A stretch of DNA of 5,707 bases from Clostridiales bacterium. Its GTDB lineage: Bacteria > Bacillota_A > Clostridia > Peptostreptococcales > Anaerovoracaceae. The stretch is from the NCBI GenBank assembly GCA_012510935.1, contig JAAZHB010000194.1:1-5707 (forward strand). Direction: 5' to 3'. The notes under the pieces were generated by a model. That model was not told the DNA's origin, did not search any database, and was given only the letters and a program-made list of their open reading frames with translations. The position numbers and the translations under genes are program-made. Shown here piece by piece: positions 1-5,707 of this stretch. Within the stretch, counting starts at the first letter, position 1. Each line of letters begins with the position of its first letter.

Positions 1-645
1 AGACCTAAGACTTTGGGGCAGAAGCAATATGTCGATAGAATAAGAAATAATGATATGGTTTTCGGCATAGGACCAGCAGGAACTGGCAAGACTTATCTCG
101 CTTGTGCAATGGCTGTTACAGCATTTAAGAATAAAGAAGTAGACAGAATAATTCTCACAAGACCCGCTGTTGAAACTGGAGAGAGACTTGGTTTTCTGCC
201 TGGAGACATGCAAGAGAAAGTGGACCCATATCTAAGACCGCTTTACGATGCTCTTTACGATATTATGGGGCAAGAGGCAGCGACGAAGCTTAGAGAGAAG
301 AATATCGTAGAAGTTGTCCCGCTTGCTTATATGAGAGGAAGAACACTAGATAACTCATTCATAATTCTTGATGAAGCTCAGAATACGACTAGAGAACAAA
401 TGAAGATGTTTCTAACAAGAATGGGTATGGATTCAAAAGTCATTGTTACAGGAGATGTAACACAGATTGATCTTCCCAAAGGAGTTATGTCTGGACTTGT
501 AGAAGCCTCTAAGGCTCTCAAAAATGTTGAAGGAATAACTTTTAGCTTTTTTACAGAAGCTGATGTTGTAAGGCATGAGTTAGTAAAAAGAATTATTGTT
601 GCTTATAATGAATATGATAAAACCAAGCGTATAAATAAAGCATAG
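1..645 (+). CDS. phoH: PhoH family P-loop ATPase (5' end outside window)
   Basis: This is the C-terminal 214 residues of a PhoH-like protein, a cytosolic P-loop NTPase of the PhoH/YbeZ type. The reading frame is open from base 1 (Arg-Pro-Lys-Thr, then Leu from the TTG at 13), which matches the conserved PhoH lead-in to the ATPase domain. The TTG is therefore an internal leucine and not the start; roughly a third of a ~320-residue family member, the N-terminal part, lies upstream. Walker A is GPAGTGKT at bases 70-93. Walker B is FIILDEAQN near bases 358-384, followed by the typical [13 protein letters not shown] stretch. A TRPAVE motif and a GDVTQIDLP sensor-like motif (about bases 451-477) complete the family signature. 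It ends 45 bases before ybeY, its usual neighbour; the pair is linked to RNA metabolism and ribosome maturation. The exact biochemical role of PhoH is not settled; the family call is secure. Confidence 0.95.
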   Translation, partial: RPKTLGQKQYVDRIRNNDMVFGIGPAGTGKTYLACAMAVTAFKNKEVDRIILTRPAVETGERLGFLPGDMQEKVDPYLRPLYDALYDIMGQEAATKLREKNIVEVVPLAYMRGRTLDNSFIILDEAQNTTREQMKMFLTRMGMDSKVIVTGDVTQIDLPKGVMSGLVEASKALKNVEGITFSFFTEADVVRHELVKRIIVAYNEYDKTKRINKA

Positions 646-690
646 CATATTTAGTTTAAATCTTAGAAGTATTTAGAAAGAGAGTGTGTA

Positions 691-1299
691 ATGTACATCA
701 ATTATGATGATGAAAAAGAATTGCTTAGCCCAAAAACTAAATCAAATATTGAACTAGCAGCTAGACTAGCAATTGGAAGCGAATTGACGATATGCCAAGG
801 TGAACTTGATATTGGTGATGAAATTGAGGACGGATATTTTAAGAATTATTATAAAGACTTTGACGAGCCGATTGAACTCAGCATTAGCGTCGTTACAGCA
901 GATGAGATAAAAGATATTAATGAGGAATATCGAGACATTGACAAGGTCACTGATGTTCTATCTTTCCCTCAATATGAATCATCAAATGATGTTTTTTCTG
1001 AACTAGGCTATTCATTCGACGGTAGCAATGATTGCTCTGAACAATTACCTCAGAAAAATGATAGTGTATATAACGATGAGCGCAATCTTATGATTGGGGA
1101 TGTTGTATTATGTTATGACAAGGCTATCCAGCAGGCAGAAGACTTTGGTACAGGGATTGAGAGAGAATTAGCATATCTGTGTATTCATAGCATTTTCCAC
1201 CTCTTAGGATATGATCATATGGATCCAGATGAGAAAAGAGCAATGAGGTCTCGAGAGGAATGTGTACTTCATGCAATAGGTCTTGAGAGAGACTTATAA
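691..1299 (+). CDS. ybeY: Endoribonuclease YbeY (rRNA maturation factor)
   Basis: Predicted YbeY, a zinc-dependent single-strand endoribonuclease acting in 16S rRNA 3'-end maturation and late 30S quality control. The diagnostic metal site H-x3-H-x5-H is present as H166-SIF-H170-LLGYD-H176. The conserved block before it, YRDIDKVTDVLSFP (residues 80-93), and the following IGDVVLC strand (135-141) are also intact. The usual glycine after the first histidine is serine here. At 202 residues it is longer than the common 150-170; the excess is an acidic N-terminal stretch (about 35-59) and a low-complexity, Asn/Asp/Ser-rich insertion (about 95-133) between the DVLSFP and GDVV blocks. The ATG at 691 is preceded by a purine-rich site (aaagagag, 677-684) at good spacing. 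It sits between phoH and era, the classic clostridial arrangement. Confidence 0.95.
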   Translation: MYINYDDEKELLSPKTKSNIELAARLAIGSELTICQGELDIGDEIEDGYFKNYYKDFDEPIELSISVVTADEIKDINEEYRDIDKVTDVLSFPQYESSNDVFSELGYSFDGSNDCSEQLPQKNDSVYNDERNLMIGDVVLCYDKAIQQAEDFGTGIERELAYLCIHSIFHLLGYDHMDPDEKRAMRSREECVLHAIGLERDL

Positions 1300-1300
1300 T

Positions 1301-1363
1301 AAAGCCGAATGGCTTTGATGCAATCATCAGCAAACATCAATCATGTTAGCAGGTTGATGGTTT
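1301..1363 (+). other. Cluster of small hairpins between ybeY and era
   Basis: The 102-base ybeY-era gap contains three small dyads. The first is a perfect 6-bp stem with a GAAT loop (aaagcc 1301-1306 with ggcttt 1311-1316), starting two bases after the ybeY stop codon. The second is tgatg 1316-1320 with catca 1325-1329. The third is catcaa 1335-1340 with ttgatg 1354-1359, extendable by three A-T pairs across a bulged G at 1360, and followed by a short T-rich stretch (1361-1376). The catcaa arm could alternatively pair with ttgatg at 1315-1320, so the second and third structures compete with a larger alternative fold. None has a convincing uninterrupted U-tract, so this could be a weak or attenuating terminator, an RNA processing or stability element, or chance. 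No coding potential or clear promoter is seen in the gap. Confidence 0.4.
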
Positions 1364-1401
1364 TGTATCAATTTTAAAAGGTAAATTACAAGGAGAAAAT
1401 A

Positions 1402-2301
1402 ATGAAATCAGGGTTCATTGGAATAATAGGAAGACCAAATGTTGGAAAGTCAACACTACTTAATAGCATTTTAGGAGAGAAAATTGCGATTACATCTAGT
1501 AAACCGCAAACTACAAGAAATAGAATTACGGGAATCTTTACTGACTTAAATGCTTTTGATGGAGACGGACTTCAGATGGTATTTCTTGATACCCCAGGAA
1601 TTCATAAGCCTAGAACAAAGCTTGGTTCAGCAATTAATGAGACTGCAGTTAATACTTTAAAAGGTGTTGATGTTATTCTTTTAATGATTGACGGCACCAA
1701 AGATTTTGGACTTGGGGACAAGGTTGTACTTGAGATGCTTAAGGAGATTGACACCCCCAAGATTCTTGCGATTAATAAGATGGATATGATGACTCCAGAT
1801 ATGTATCTTGAATTATATAATAAATATGAAGAGATGGGACTATTTGAAGATATTTATGGAACATCGGCGATTAACGGGGCTAATGTACCTGAACTAATGG
1901 AAAGGCTATCTGGTTTTATGGTAGAGGGCCCAATGTATTATCCAGAAGAGATGGCAACTGATCACCCTGAGAGATTCATCGTAAGTGAGATTATTCGCGA
2001 GAAACTTCTCAGTTATTTGAATGAAGAAGTGCCACATGGAATCTTTGTAGAGATTGAGTCTTTCGAGGAACATGAGAATATTACCGATATCAGTGCTGTA
2101 ATTTATTGTGAGAAGAAGTCTCATAAGGCGATCATCATTGGTAAGGAAGGTAAGAAACTCAAAGGTGTAGGAAAAGCAGCTAGACTTGAGATAGAAGCTC
2201 TTCTAGGTACGAAAGTTTTCTTAAGCCTCTGGGTAAAAGTAAAGGAGAATTGGAGAGATTCAGATAGAACTATCCGAAACTTTGGATATAAGGACGAGTA
2301 A
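1402..2301 (+). CDS. era: GTPase Era
   Basis: Era is an essential Ras-like GTPase with a C-terminal KH domain. It binds the 3' end of 16S rRNA and acts as a checkpoint in 30S subunit assembly. All GTPase motifs are visible: G1 GRPNVGKS at residues 10-17, the G2/switch I region QTTRNRITG 36-44, G3 DTPG 63-66 followed by IHKP, G4 NKMD 125-128, and G5 SAI 155-157. The KH domain spans roughly 200-285, with its GxxG loop in IIGKEGKKLKGVGKAAR (G247-K-E-G250). The 299-residue length is normal for the family. A strong Shine-Dalgarno (aaggag, 1390-1395) sits six bases before the ATG. recO begins three bases after the stop. In many Clostridia dgkA and/or cdd lie between ybeY and era; they are absent here. 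YbeY and Era are functionally linked through 16S rRNA 3'-end maturation. Confidence 0.98.
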   Translation: MKSGFIGIIGRPNVGKSTLLNSILGEKIAITSSKPQTTRNRITGIFTDLNAFDGDGLQMVFLDTPGIHKPRTKLGSAINETAVNTLKGVDVILLMIDGTKDFGLGDKVVLEMLKEIDTPKILAINKMDMMTPDMYLELYNKYEEMGLFEDIYGTSAINGANVPELMERLSGFMVEGPMYYPEEMATDHPERFIVSEIIREKLLSYLNEEVPHGIFVEIESFEEHENITDISAVIYCEKKSHKAIIIGKEGKKLKGVGKAARLEIEALLGTKVFLSLWVKVKENWRDSDRTIRNFGYKDE

Positions 2302-2304
2302 AAA
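2290..2304 (+). promoter_or_regulatory. recO ribosome binding site inside the end of era
   Basis: The only Shine-Dalgarno-like sequence for recO is aagga at 2290-2294, within the last codons of era. It lies ten bases before the recO ATG, and the era stop codon falls between the two. This layout implies that recO translation depends on ribosomes terminating on era (translational coupling), and it supports ATG 2305 as the start. Confidence 0.6.
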
Positions 2305-3075
2305 ATGATAATTACGACCGAAGGAATAGTCCTTAAACAGAAATCAATAGCTGGAAATCGGAGAATGATAACTGTATTTACTAAATCATACGGTAAGATT
2401 TCTGCAGGAACAACCATAAGTGAAAGAGGTAAAAGCAAGTCTGCGTTATCAATTAGGCCGTTCACCTTTGCAGAATATGAAATATTTAAGGGACGGGACT
2501 CATATAATATTAATAATGCGCAGGTTCGTAGAAGCTTCTTTTCGATTGGTGAGAATCTTGATAGATTTATGATTGCTTCTAAGTTGATGGAATATCTTAA
2601 TGATGTTCTAGCAGAGGGGAAACCAGCTACTAGACTGTTTGATTTGACAATCGAGTTTTTCGAGACTATTTCAAAGGCCGAAAGTGGTTTTGACACGATA
2701 TTGTATGCATATATTGCAAAATCACTTAGAATACTTGGAATTTCACCGGAATTGAAATGCTGCGTTAATTGTGGTAAGCCGTTATATGAATTTTTTGAAA
2801 ATTCAAAAATTCGCACACCATATTTATTCTCTGTTACGGCAGGCGGTATTCTCTGCGAGCAATGTGGCGAGAGAGTGAAAACAAATTCTCAAATATTGAT
2901 AAAAAGACCGTCGTTTGATATAGTAGAGGTGTTAAATTACTTTCAAAATAAGCCGTTAGGCAATTTTGAAAAGGTGAATTTAAAGATAGATATTAAAGAT
3001 GAAGTTAGAGTGATATTAAATGAATATCTGTCTTATTACCTAGATACTGATGTTCTTAATGATTCTTTAATTTAG
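2305..3075 (+). CDS. recO: DNA repair protein RecO
   Basis: RecO is the recombination mediator that, with RecR, helps load RecA onto SSB-coated single-stranded DNA in RecF-pathway gap repair, and it can anneal strands. The N-terminal OB-fold is recognisable from TEGIVLKQK (residues 5-13), the segment TVFTKSYGKISA (23-34) and RPFTFAEYEIFKGRDSY (51-67). A helical middle region follows. A four-cysteine zinc-binding motif is present as C153-x2-C156 and C184-x2-C187 (CVNCG and CEQCG), typical of Gram-positive RecO proteins; an additional Cys152 is adjacent. The 256-residue length is standard. It is tightly coupled to era (three bases between stop and start), a conserved pairing, and lies 25 bases upstream of the DUF4342 gene. 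Sequence identity among RecO proteins is low, but the N-terminal block, zinc motif and context agree. Confidence 0.93.
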   Translation: MIITTEGIVLKQKSIAGNRRMITVFTKSYGKISAGTTISERGKSKSALSIRPFTFAEYEIFKGRDSYNINNAQVRRSFFSIGENLDRFMIASKLMEYLNDVLAEGKPATRLFDLTIEFFETISKAESGFDTILYAYIAKSLRILGISPELKCCVNCGKPLYEFFENSKIRTPYLFSVTAGGILCEQCGERVKTNSQILIKRPSFDIVEVLNYFQNKPLGNFEKVNLKIDIKDEVRVILNEYLSYYLDTDVLNDSLI

Positions 3076-3100
3076 TCTGTATGATATATGGAGGTTTAGA

Positions 3101-3907
3101 ATGGATATTACATTAGAAAAGATTGAACTTGTAAAGGATAGAACTGGCGTCACCTATAAGGAGGCAAAGGAAGCTCTTGAAGCTGCTGATGGCAGTGTTG
3201 TAGATGCTATTATTGATATCGAAGAGATGATTAATAATGAGTATGATTCTGTTGATGCACGTAATTTCAAAGATTCAGAATTATACAAGAAGATGAAGGA
3301 AATCGTTGCTAAAGGAAATATGTCAAGAATTATTATCAAGAAGGACGATGAGATTCTTGTGAATTTCCCACTTACTGCTGGTGTAGTTGGTGCTGTACTT
3401 GTTCCATGGGGTGTAGTTTTTGGTATTATTGCAACAATTGGTTTCCAGTGCGAAGTAGAATTTGTTAATGATAAAGGCGAAGTGATTGATATCAACGGTA
3501 AGGTTGTAGGAATGTATTCTGCTGCAAAGGATGTTGCTTCAAAGGCTGCAGATAAGAGTCAGAATGCTTTTAATAAGGTTATGGATTCAGAGAAAAGTGA
3601 TCAGTTCACTGATTGGGTTTATGATGCTTCTGATAAATTAAGTGAAGCAGGCGAGAAAGCAAGTGAGAAGTTCTCAAATCTTATGGATTCAGCAGCTGAC
3701 AAGATTGCAGATGCAAGCGAGCGAGCTAAGGATAAGATTGATGAAATAGATGCTAAGAATTCTAAACTAGCTAAGATGGCAAAGAAGTCTGCTGGCAAGA
3801 AAGATGATAACGTGGATGATAGCGATGACATTCTTGGCTTTGATGTTGACGTTGATTTAGATACAGCTTCAGCGGTTGAGAACGCAGCTGACGATGAAGA
3901 CAAGTAA
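3101..3907 (+). CDS. UBA/TS-N-like and DUF4342 domain protein with 11-residue repeats
   Basis: This is a protein of unknown function with four visible parts. Residues 5-42 (LEKIELVKDRTGVTYKEAKE and onward, ending DAIIDIEEM) resemble the three-helix UBA/TS-N fold, as at the N-terminus of elongation factor Ts. Residues about 62-122 match what I recognise as DUF4342: GNMSRIIIKKDDEILVNFPL followed by a strongly hydrophobic stretch (about 89-114, containing TAGVVGAVLVPWGVVFGI). That stretch could be a membrane segment or a buried core. Residues about 140-230 form a charged, Ala/Lys/Asp/Glu-rich amphipathic helix, including four tandem 11-residue units (176-219). Residues 235-268 are a very acidic tail. 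There is no signal peptide. The start has an excellent Shine-Dalgarno (ggagg, 3090-3094, six bases before ATG). It is the last gene of the recO unit and is followed by a stem-loop terminator. A recO-DUF4342-glyS order recurs in Clostridia as I recall. Its biological role is unknown. Confidence 0.85.
   Translation: MDITLEKIELVKDRTGVTYKEAKEALEAADGSVVDAIIDIEEMINNEYDSVDARNFKDSELYKKMKEIVAKGNMSRIIIKKDDEILVNFPLTAGVVGAVLVPWGVVFGIIATIGFQCEVEFVNDKGEVIDINGKVVGMYSAAKDVASKAADKSQNAFNKVMDSEKSDQFTDWVYDASDKLSEAGEKASEKFSNLMDSAADKIADASERAKDKIDEIDAKNSKLAKMAKKSAGKKDDNVDDSDDILGFDVDVDLDTASAVENAADDEDK
3626..3757 (+). repeat. Four tandem 11-residue coding repeats
   Basis: Residues 176-219 of the DUF4342 protein divide without gaps into four 11-mers: ASDKLSEAGEK, ASEKFSNLMDS, AADKIADASER and AKDKIDEIDAK. 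The consensus is Ala, small or Lys, Asp/Glu, Lys, Leu/Phe/Ile, then variable, mostly polar residues. The preceding 11-mer (165-175, KSDQFTDWVYD) keeps the acidic and aromatic positions and may be a decayed unit. An 11-residue period is the signature of a long amphipathic helix of the LEA, apolipoprotein or synuclein kind, able to lie on a membrane surface or form a right-handed coil. At the DNA level the units have diverged, so the repeat is best seen in protein. Confidence 0.75.
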
Positions 3908-3927
3908 TTTATAACATAATATGTGTG

Positions 3928-3964
3928 TAATAGCGTAGAACGCAAAATCTACGCTATTATTATT
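3928..3964 (+). terminator. Rho-independent terminator after the DUF4342 gene
   Basis: A perfect 12-bp stem lies 20 bases past the DUF4342 stop codon. The left arm is 3928-3939 (taatagcgtaga) and the right arm is 3948-3959 (tctacgctatta), with an 8-base loop (acgcaaaa, 3940-3947). The stem has a GC-containing core and is followed by a T-rich but interrupted tail (ttattatt, 3957-3964) rather than a pure U-tract. Its position between two co-directional units makes termination of the phoH-to-DUF4342 transcript the most likely role. The imperfect tail suggests some read-through into glyS is possible. Confidence 0.8.
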
Positions 3965-3974
3965 AATAATAATA
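3955..3974. repeat. AT-only 20-bp palindrome
   Basis: A perfectly self-complementary 20-base stretch made only of A and T (TAT/ATT units running into AAT/ATA units) begins in the right arm of the terminator stem and continues into its tail. It may be low-complexity terminator sequence. Pairing of its two halves would compete with the outer base pairs of the terminator. Confidence 0.5.
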
Positions 3975-3982
3975 TTAGCTTT

Positions 3983-4014
3983 TTGTTGTCAAAACATAGA
4001 TAATTAGAATATTG
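3983..4014 (+). promoter_or_regulatory. Possible sigma-A-type promoter for glyS
   Basis: The spacer upstream of glyS should carry a promoter because a terminator precedes it. The best candidates are weak: ttgtca (3986-3991) as -35 with aatatt (4009-4014) at 17 bases, or ttgttg (3983-3988) with tagaat (4005-4010) at 16 bases. A short dyad, ttttg (3981-3985) with caaaa (3990-3994), overlaps the -35 candidates. The region is so AT-rich that such matches arise easily by chance, so this is a placement guess. Confidence 0.3.
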
Positions 4015-4055
4015 ATTATATTCAGAAAACAAAAAATTAAATTTGGAGAGTTTTA

Positions 4056-5465
4056 ATGAGTAACGAAGATAGAACTATAACGATGGATAAACTTGTTTCG
4101 TTGGCAAAAAATAGAGGATATATTTTCCCTGGTTCAGAAATATATGGTGGACTCGCTAATACGTGGGATTATGGTCCGCTTGGAGTTGAGCTTAAGAATA
4201 ATGTTAAGAAGGCATGGCTCCGCAAGTTTGTTCAAGAATCACCTTATAATGTTGGATTAGATGCAGCTATTTTGATGAACCCTCAGACTTGGGTTGCTTC
4301 AGGTCATGTAGGAGGCTTCTCAGACCCTTTGATAGATTGTAAGAATTGCAAATCAAGATTTAGAGCAGATAAGATTATTGAAGACTTCATGAAAGCAAAA
4401 GGTGAAGAGATTCAATGCGATGGATGGGATAATGAAAAGCTAGAAAGCTTTATCAATGAGAATAAGATTCCTTGCCCCGAATGTGGTAAGGTTGATTATA
4501 CTTCAATTAGAAAGTTTAATCTTATGTTCAAGACTTATCAGGGTGTTACTGATGATTCAGCTGCAGAGATTTATTTAAGACCAGAGACAGCACAAGGTAT
4601 CTTCGTAAACTTTAAGAATGTTCAAAGAACAGCTCGTAAAAAAGTTCCATTTGGAATAGCGCAAATCGGAAAGGCTTTCAGAAACGAAATCACACCTGGT
4701 AATTTTATTTTTAGAACTAGAGAATTCGAACAAATGGAGCTGGAGTTTTTCTGCAAACCAGGAACTGAAATAGAATGGTACAATTATTGGAAAGAATATT
4801 GCTATGACTTCCTTAAGAACCTTGGTTTGAAAGAAGATAGCATGAGAAGAAGAGAGCACGATCCTGAGGAACTTGCTCACTATAGTAATGGTACAACAGA
4901 CATTGAATTTAAGTTCCCATTCGGATGGGGAGAACTGTGGGGCTGTGCTTCAAGAACAGACTTCGATTTATCAGCTCACCAGAATCATTCTGGACAGGAC
5001 ATGTCATATCTGGATCCAGAAACAAACGAGAAATATATACCATATGTAATTGAACCTTCAGTAGGTGTTGAGAGAATGCTCCTGGCATTCCTAGTAGATG
5101 CTTATGATGAAGAAGTTCTAGTTGATGGAAAGGGTAAGGAGGACATAAGAACTGTACTTAGACTTCACCCCGCACTTGCACCTTATAAGGTTGCTATTCT
5201 ACCTCTATCCAAGAAACTCGAAGAGGTGGCTTTACCAATATATCAAGAGCTATCAAAGCATTTCATGGTTGACTATGATGCATCAGGCTCTATAGGTAAG
5301 AGATACAGAAGAGAGGACGAGATAGGTACTCCATTCTGCATTTGTGTAGACTTCGATACACAGGAGCAACAAGCCGTAACAATTAGAGATAGAGATACAA
5401 TGGAACAGGTAACAGTTCCAGTATCAGATGTTAAGGCATATATCGAAGAAAGACTTAATTTTTAA
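4056..5465 (+). CDS. glyS: Glycyl-tRNA synthetase, single-chain alpha2 type
   Basis: Class II aminoacyl-tRNA synthetase that charges tRNA-Gly with glycine in the cytosol. The N-terminal region carries the GlyRS hallmark [20 protein letters not shown] (residues 21-40). Two Cys pairs, C95-x2-C98 and C140-x2-C143, form a probable zinc-binding insertion. The catalytic domain shows [14 protein letters not shown] (173-186), class II motif 2 (FRNE 208-211 through [10 protein letters not shown] 219-228) and motif 3 (GVERMLLAF 337-345). The anticodon-binding domain occupies about 375-469, including [18 protein letters not shown] (415-432). This is the archaeal/eukaryote-like homodimeric form, not the glyQ/glyS alpha2-beta2 enzyme found in Bacillus and E. 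coli. The length of 469 residues is normal. The start is supported by ggagag at 4045-4050. No T-box leader is visible upstream. ppdK follows after 30 bases and is probably co-transcribed. Confidence 0.98.
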   Translation: MSNEDRTITMDKLVSLAKNRGYIFPGSEIYGGLANTWDYGPLGVELKNNVKKAWLRKFVQESPYNVGLDAAILMNPQTWVASGHVGGFSDPLIDCKNCKSRFRADKIIEDFMKAKGEEIQCDGWDNEKLESFINENKIPCPECGKVDYTSIRKFNLMFKTYQGVTDDSAAEIYLRPETAQGIFVNFKNVQRTARKKVPFGIAQIGKAFRNEITPGNFIFRTREFEQMELEFFCKPGTEIEWYNYWKEYCYDFLKNLGLKEDSMRRREHDPEELAHYSNGTTDIEFKFPFGWGELWGCASRTDFDLSAHQNHSGQDMSYLDPETNEKYIPYVIEPSVGVERMLLAFLVDAYDEEVLVDGKGKEDIRTVLRLHPALAPYKVAILPLSKKLEEVALPIYQELSKHFMVDYDASGSIGKRYRREDEIGTPFCICVDFDTQEQQAVTIRDRDTMEQVTVPVSDVKAYIEERLNF

Positions 5466-5477
5466 GTAAAAGAGAAG

Positions 5478-5495
5478 AAAGGATGACTTGCAGAA
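5478..5495 (+). promoter_or_regulatory. Widely spaced ppdK ribosome binding site
   Basis: The best Shine-Dalgarno for ppdK is aaagga at 5478-5483, twelve bases before the ATG at 5496, which is longer than for the other genes here. Its last base is also the A of an out-of-frame ATG (5483) that opens an 11-codon frame ending at 5518, inside ppdK. In-frame extension of ppdK upstream is blocked by TGA at 5484-5486, so 5496 remains the best start. Confidence 0.45.
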
Positions 5496-5707
5496 ATGAA
5501 ATATGTTTATTCGTTTAACGAAGGCTCTAAGGATATGAGGAACCTTCTAGGTGGTAAGGGTGCAAACCTTGCAGAAATGACAAAAATTGGACTTCCAGTT
5601 CCTTTTGGTTTCACAATTACTACTGATGCATGCAAGAAATACATTGATGATGGTGATGTTCTTGTACAGGAAATTATTGATGAAGCATTTGAGCACCTTG
5701 CTGAACT
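5496..5707 (+). CDS. ppdK: Pyruvate, phosphate dikinase (3' end outside window)
   Basis: The first 70 codons of pyruvate phosphate dikinase, the cytosolic enzyme that reversibly converts pyruvate, ATP and phosphate to PEP, AMP and pyrophosphate through a phosphohistidine relay. Many anaerobes use it in the glycolytic direction. The visible part is the beginning of the N-terminal ATP-grasp nucleotide-binding domain: [11 protein letters not shown], then the signature [15 protein letters not shown] (residues 14-28), then [15 protein letters not shown] (32-46). These blocks align closely with clostridial PPDK from memory. The full enzyme is normally about 870-880 residues, so only around 8% is present, and the catalytic histidine and PEP-binding domain cannot be checked. 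The KGANLAEM block is shared with PEP synthase, but the N-terminal lead ([18 protein letters not shown]) favours PPDK. It lies 30 bases behind glyS and probably shares its transcript. Confidence 0.93.
   Translation, partial: MKYVYSFNEGSKDMRNLLGGKGANLAEMTKIGLPVPFGFTITTDACKKYIDDGDVLVQEIIDEAFEHLAE

Noticed and set aside
13..15. TTG as a start codon for the PhoH-like gene
   Set aside because: The frame is open to base 1 and the four residues before it (RPKT) match the conserved PhoH sequence, so the TTG is an internal leucine of a gene truncated by the window edge.
646..690. Possible promoter for ybeY in the phoH-ybeY gap
   Set aside because: No convincing -35/-10 pair is present. The short gap with only a ribosome binding site fits co-transcription.
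1124..1333. 69-codon minus-strand frame over the ybeY end and the ybeY-era gap
   Set aside because: It overlaps the conserved YbeY metal site on the other strand and shows no family features.
2788..2812. AT-rich near-perfect inverted repeat inside recO (gaattttt with aaaaattc)
   Set aside because: It lies between the zinc cysteine pairs, encodes an ordinary FFENSKI stretch and has no GC core. An internal terminator is unlikely and chance in AT-rich DNA is the simpler explanation.
2121..2816. 231-codon open frame on the minus strand across recO
   Set aside because: It lies entirely opposite era and recO, has no recognisable domain, and the + strand frames are unambiguous family members. It is a shadow.
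3154..3495. Minus-strand open frames opposite the DUF4342 gene (3154-3495 and 3619-3945)
   Set aside because: Their Ser/Ile/Ala-rich composition is what the reverse complement of Asp/Glu/Lys/Ala-rich codons produces. There is no motif or independent support.
3981..3994. Dyad ttttg-ttgt-caaaa as a redox-repressor (Rex-like) operator
   Set aside because: It lacks the TTGTTAA...TTAACAA pattern and is only five bases per arm; too weak to assign to any regulator.

Overview
This window is a low-GC, mostly housekeeping chromosomal segment. Everything recognisable is on the + strand. Gene content and order point to an anaerobic Firmicute of the class Clostridia: phoH-ybeY-era-recO, a UBA-like/DUF4342 protein, a single-chain (alpha2-type) glycyl-tRNA synthetase, then pyruvate phosphate dikinase. 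A more precise placement (for example the Mogibacterium / [Eubacterium] nodatum group) would be a guess from the sequence alone.

Bases 1-3907 look like one polycistronic unit. It opens with the 3' two-thirds of phoH, a PhoH-family P-loop ATPase whose start lies left of the window. Next come ybeY (rRNA-processing endoribonuclease), era (30S-assembly GTPase), recO (recombination mediator) and a 268-residue DUF4342 protein. Gaps are 45, 102, 3 and 25 bases. The 102-base ybeY-era gap holds several small hairpins that can pair in alternative ways. era and recO are almost certainly translationally coupled. A strong 12-bp stem-loop after the DUF4342 gene (about 3928-3959), followed by an AT-rich tail, probably ends the unit.

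Bases 3908-4055 separate this unit from a second one that starts with glyS (4056-5465). ppdK follows 30 bases later and runs off the right edge. The spacer holds the terminator, an AT-rich palindrome and at best a weak sigma-A-like promoter. No T-box leader is visible upstream of glyS.

phoH, ybeY and era are linked by RNA metabolism and ribosome maturation, and glyS adds translation. recO is a DNA-repair gene that habitually travels with era. ppdK belongs to central carbon metabolism (PEP/pyruvate interconversion). The least understood gene is the DUF4342 protein. It has a UBA/TS-N-like N-terminus, a hydrophobic DUF4342 core, a run of 11-residue amphipathic repeats and an acidic tail. I see no mobile element, CRISPR array, tRNA, rRNA or defence system. 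The window is largely ordinary, and the findings are refinements rather than a new system.
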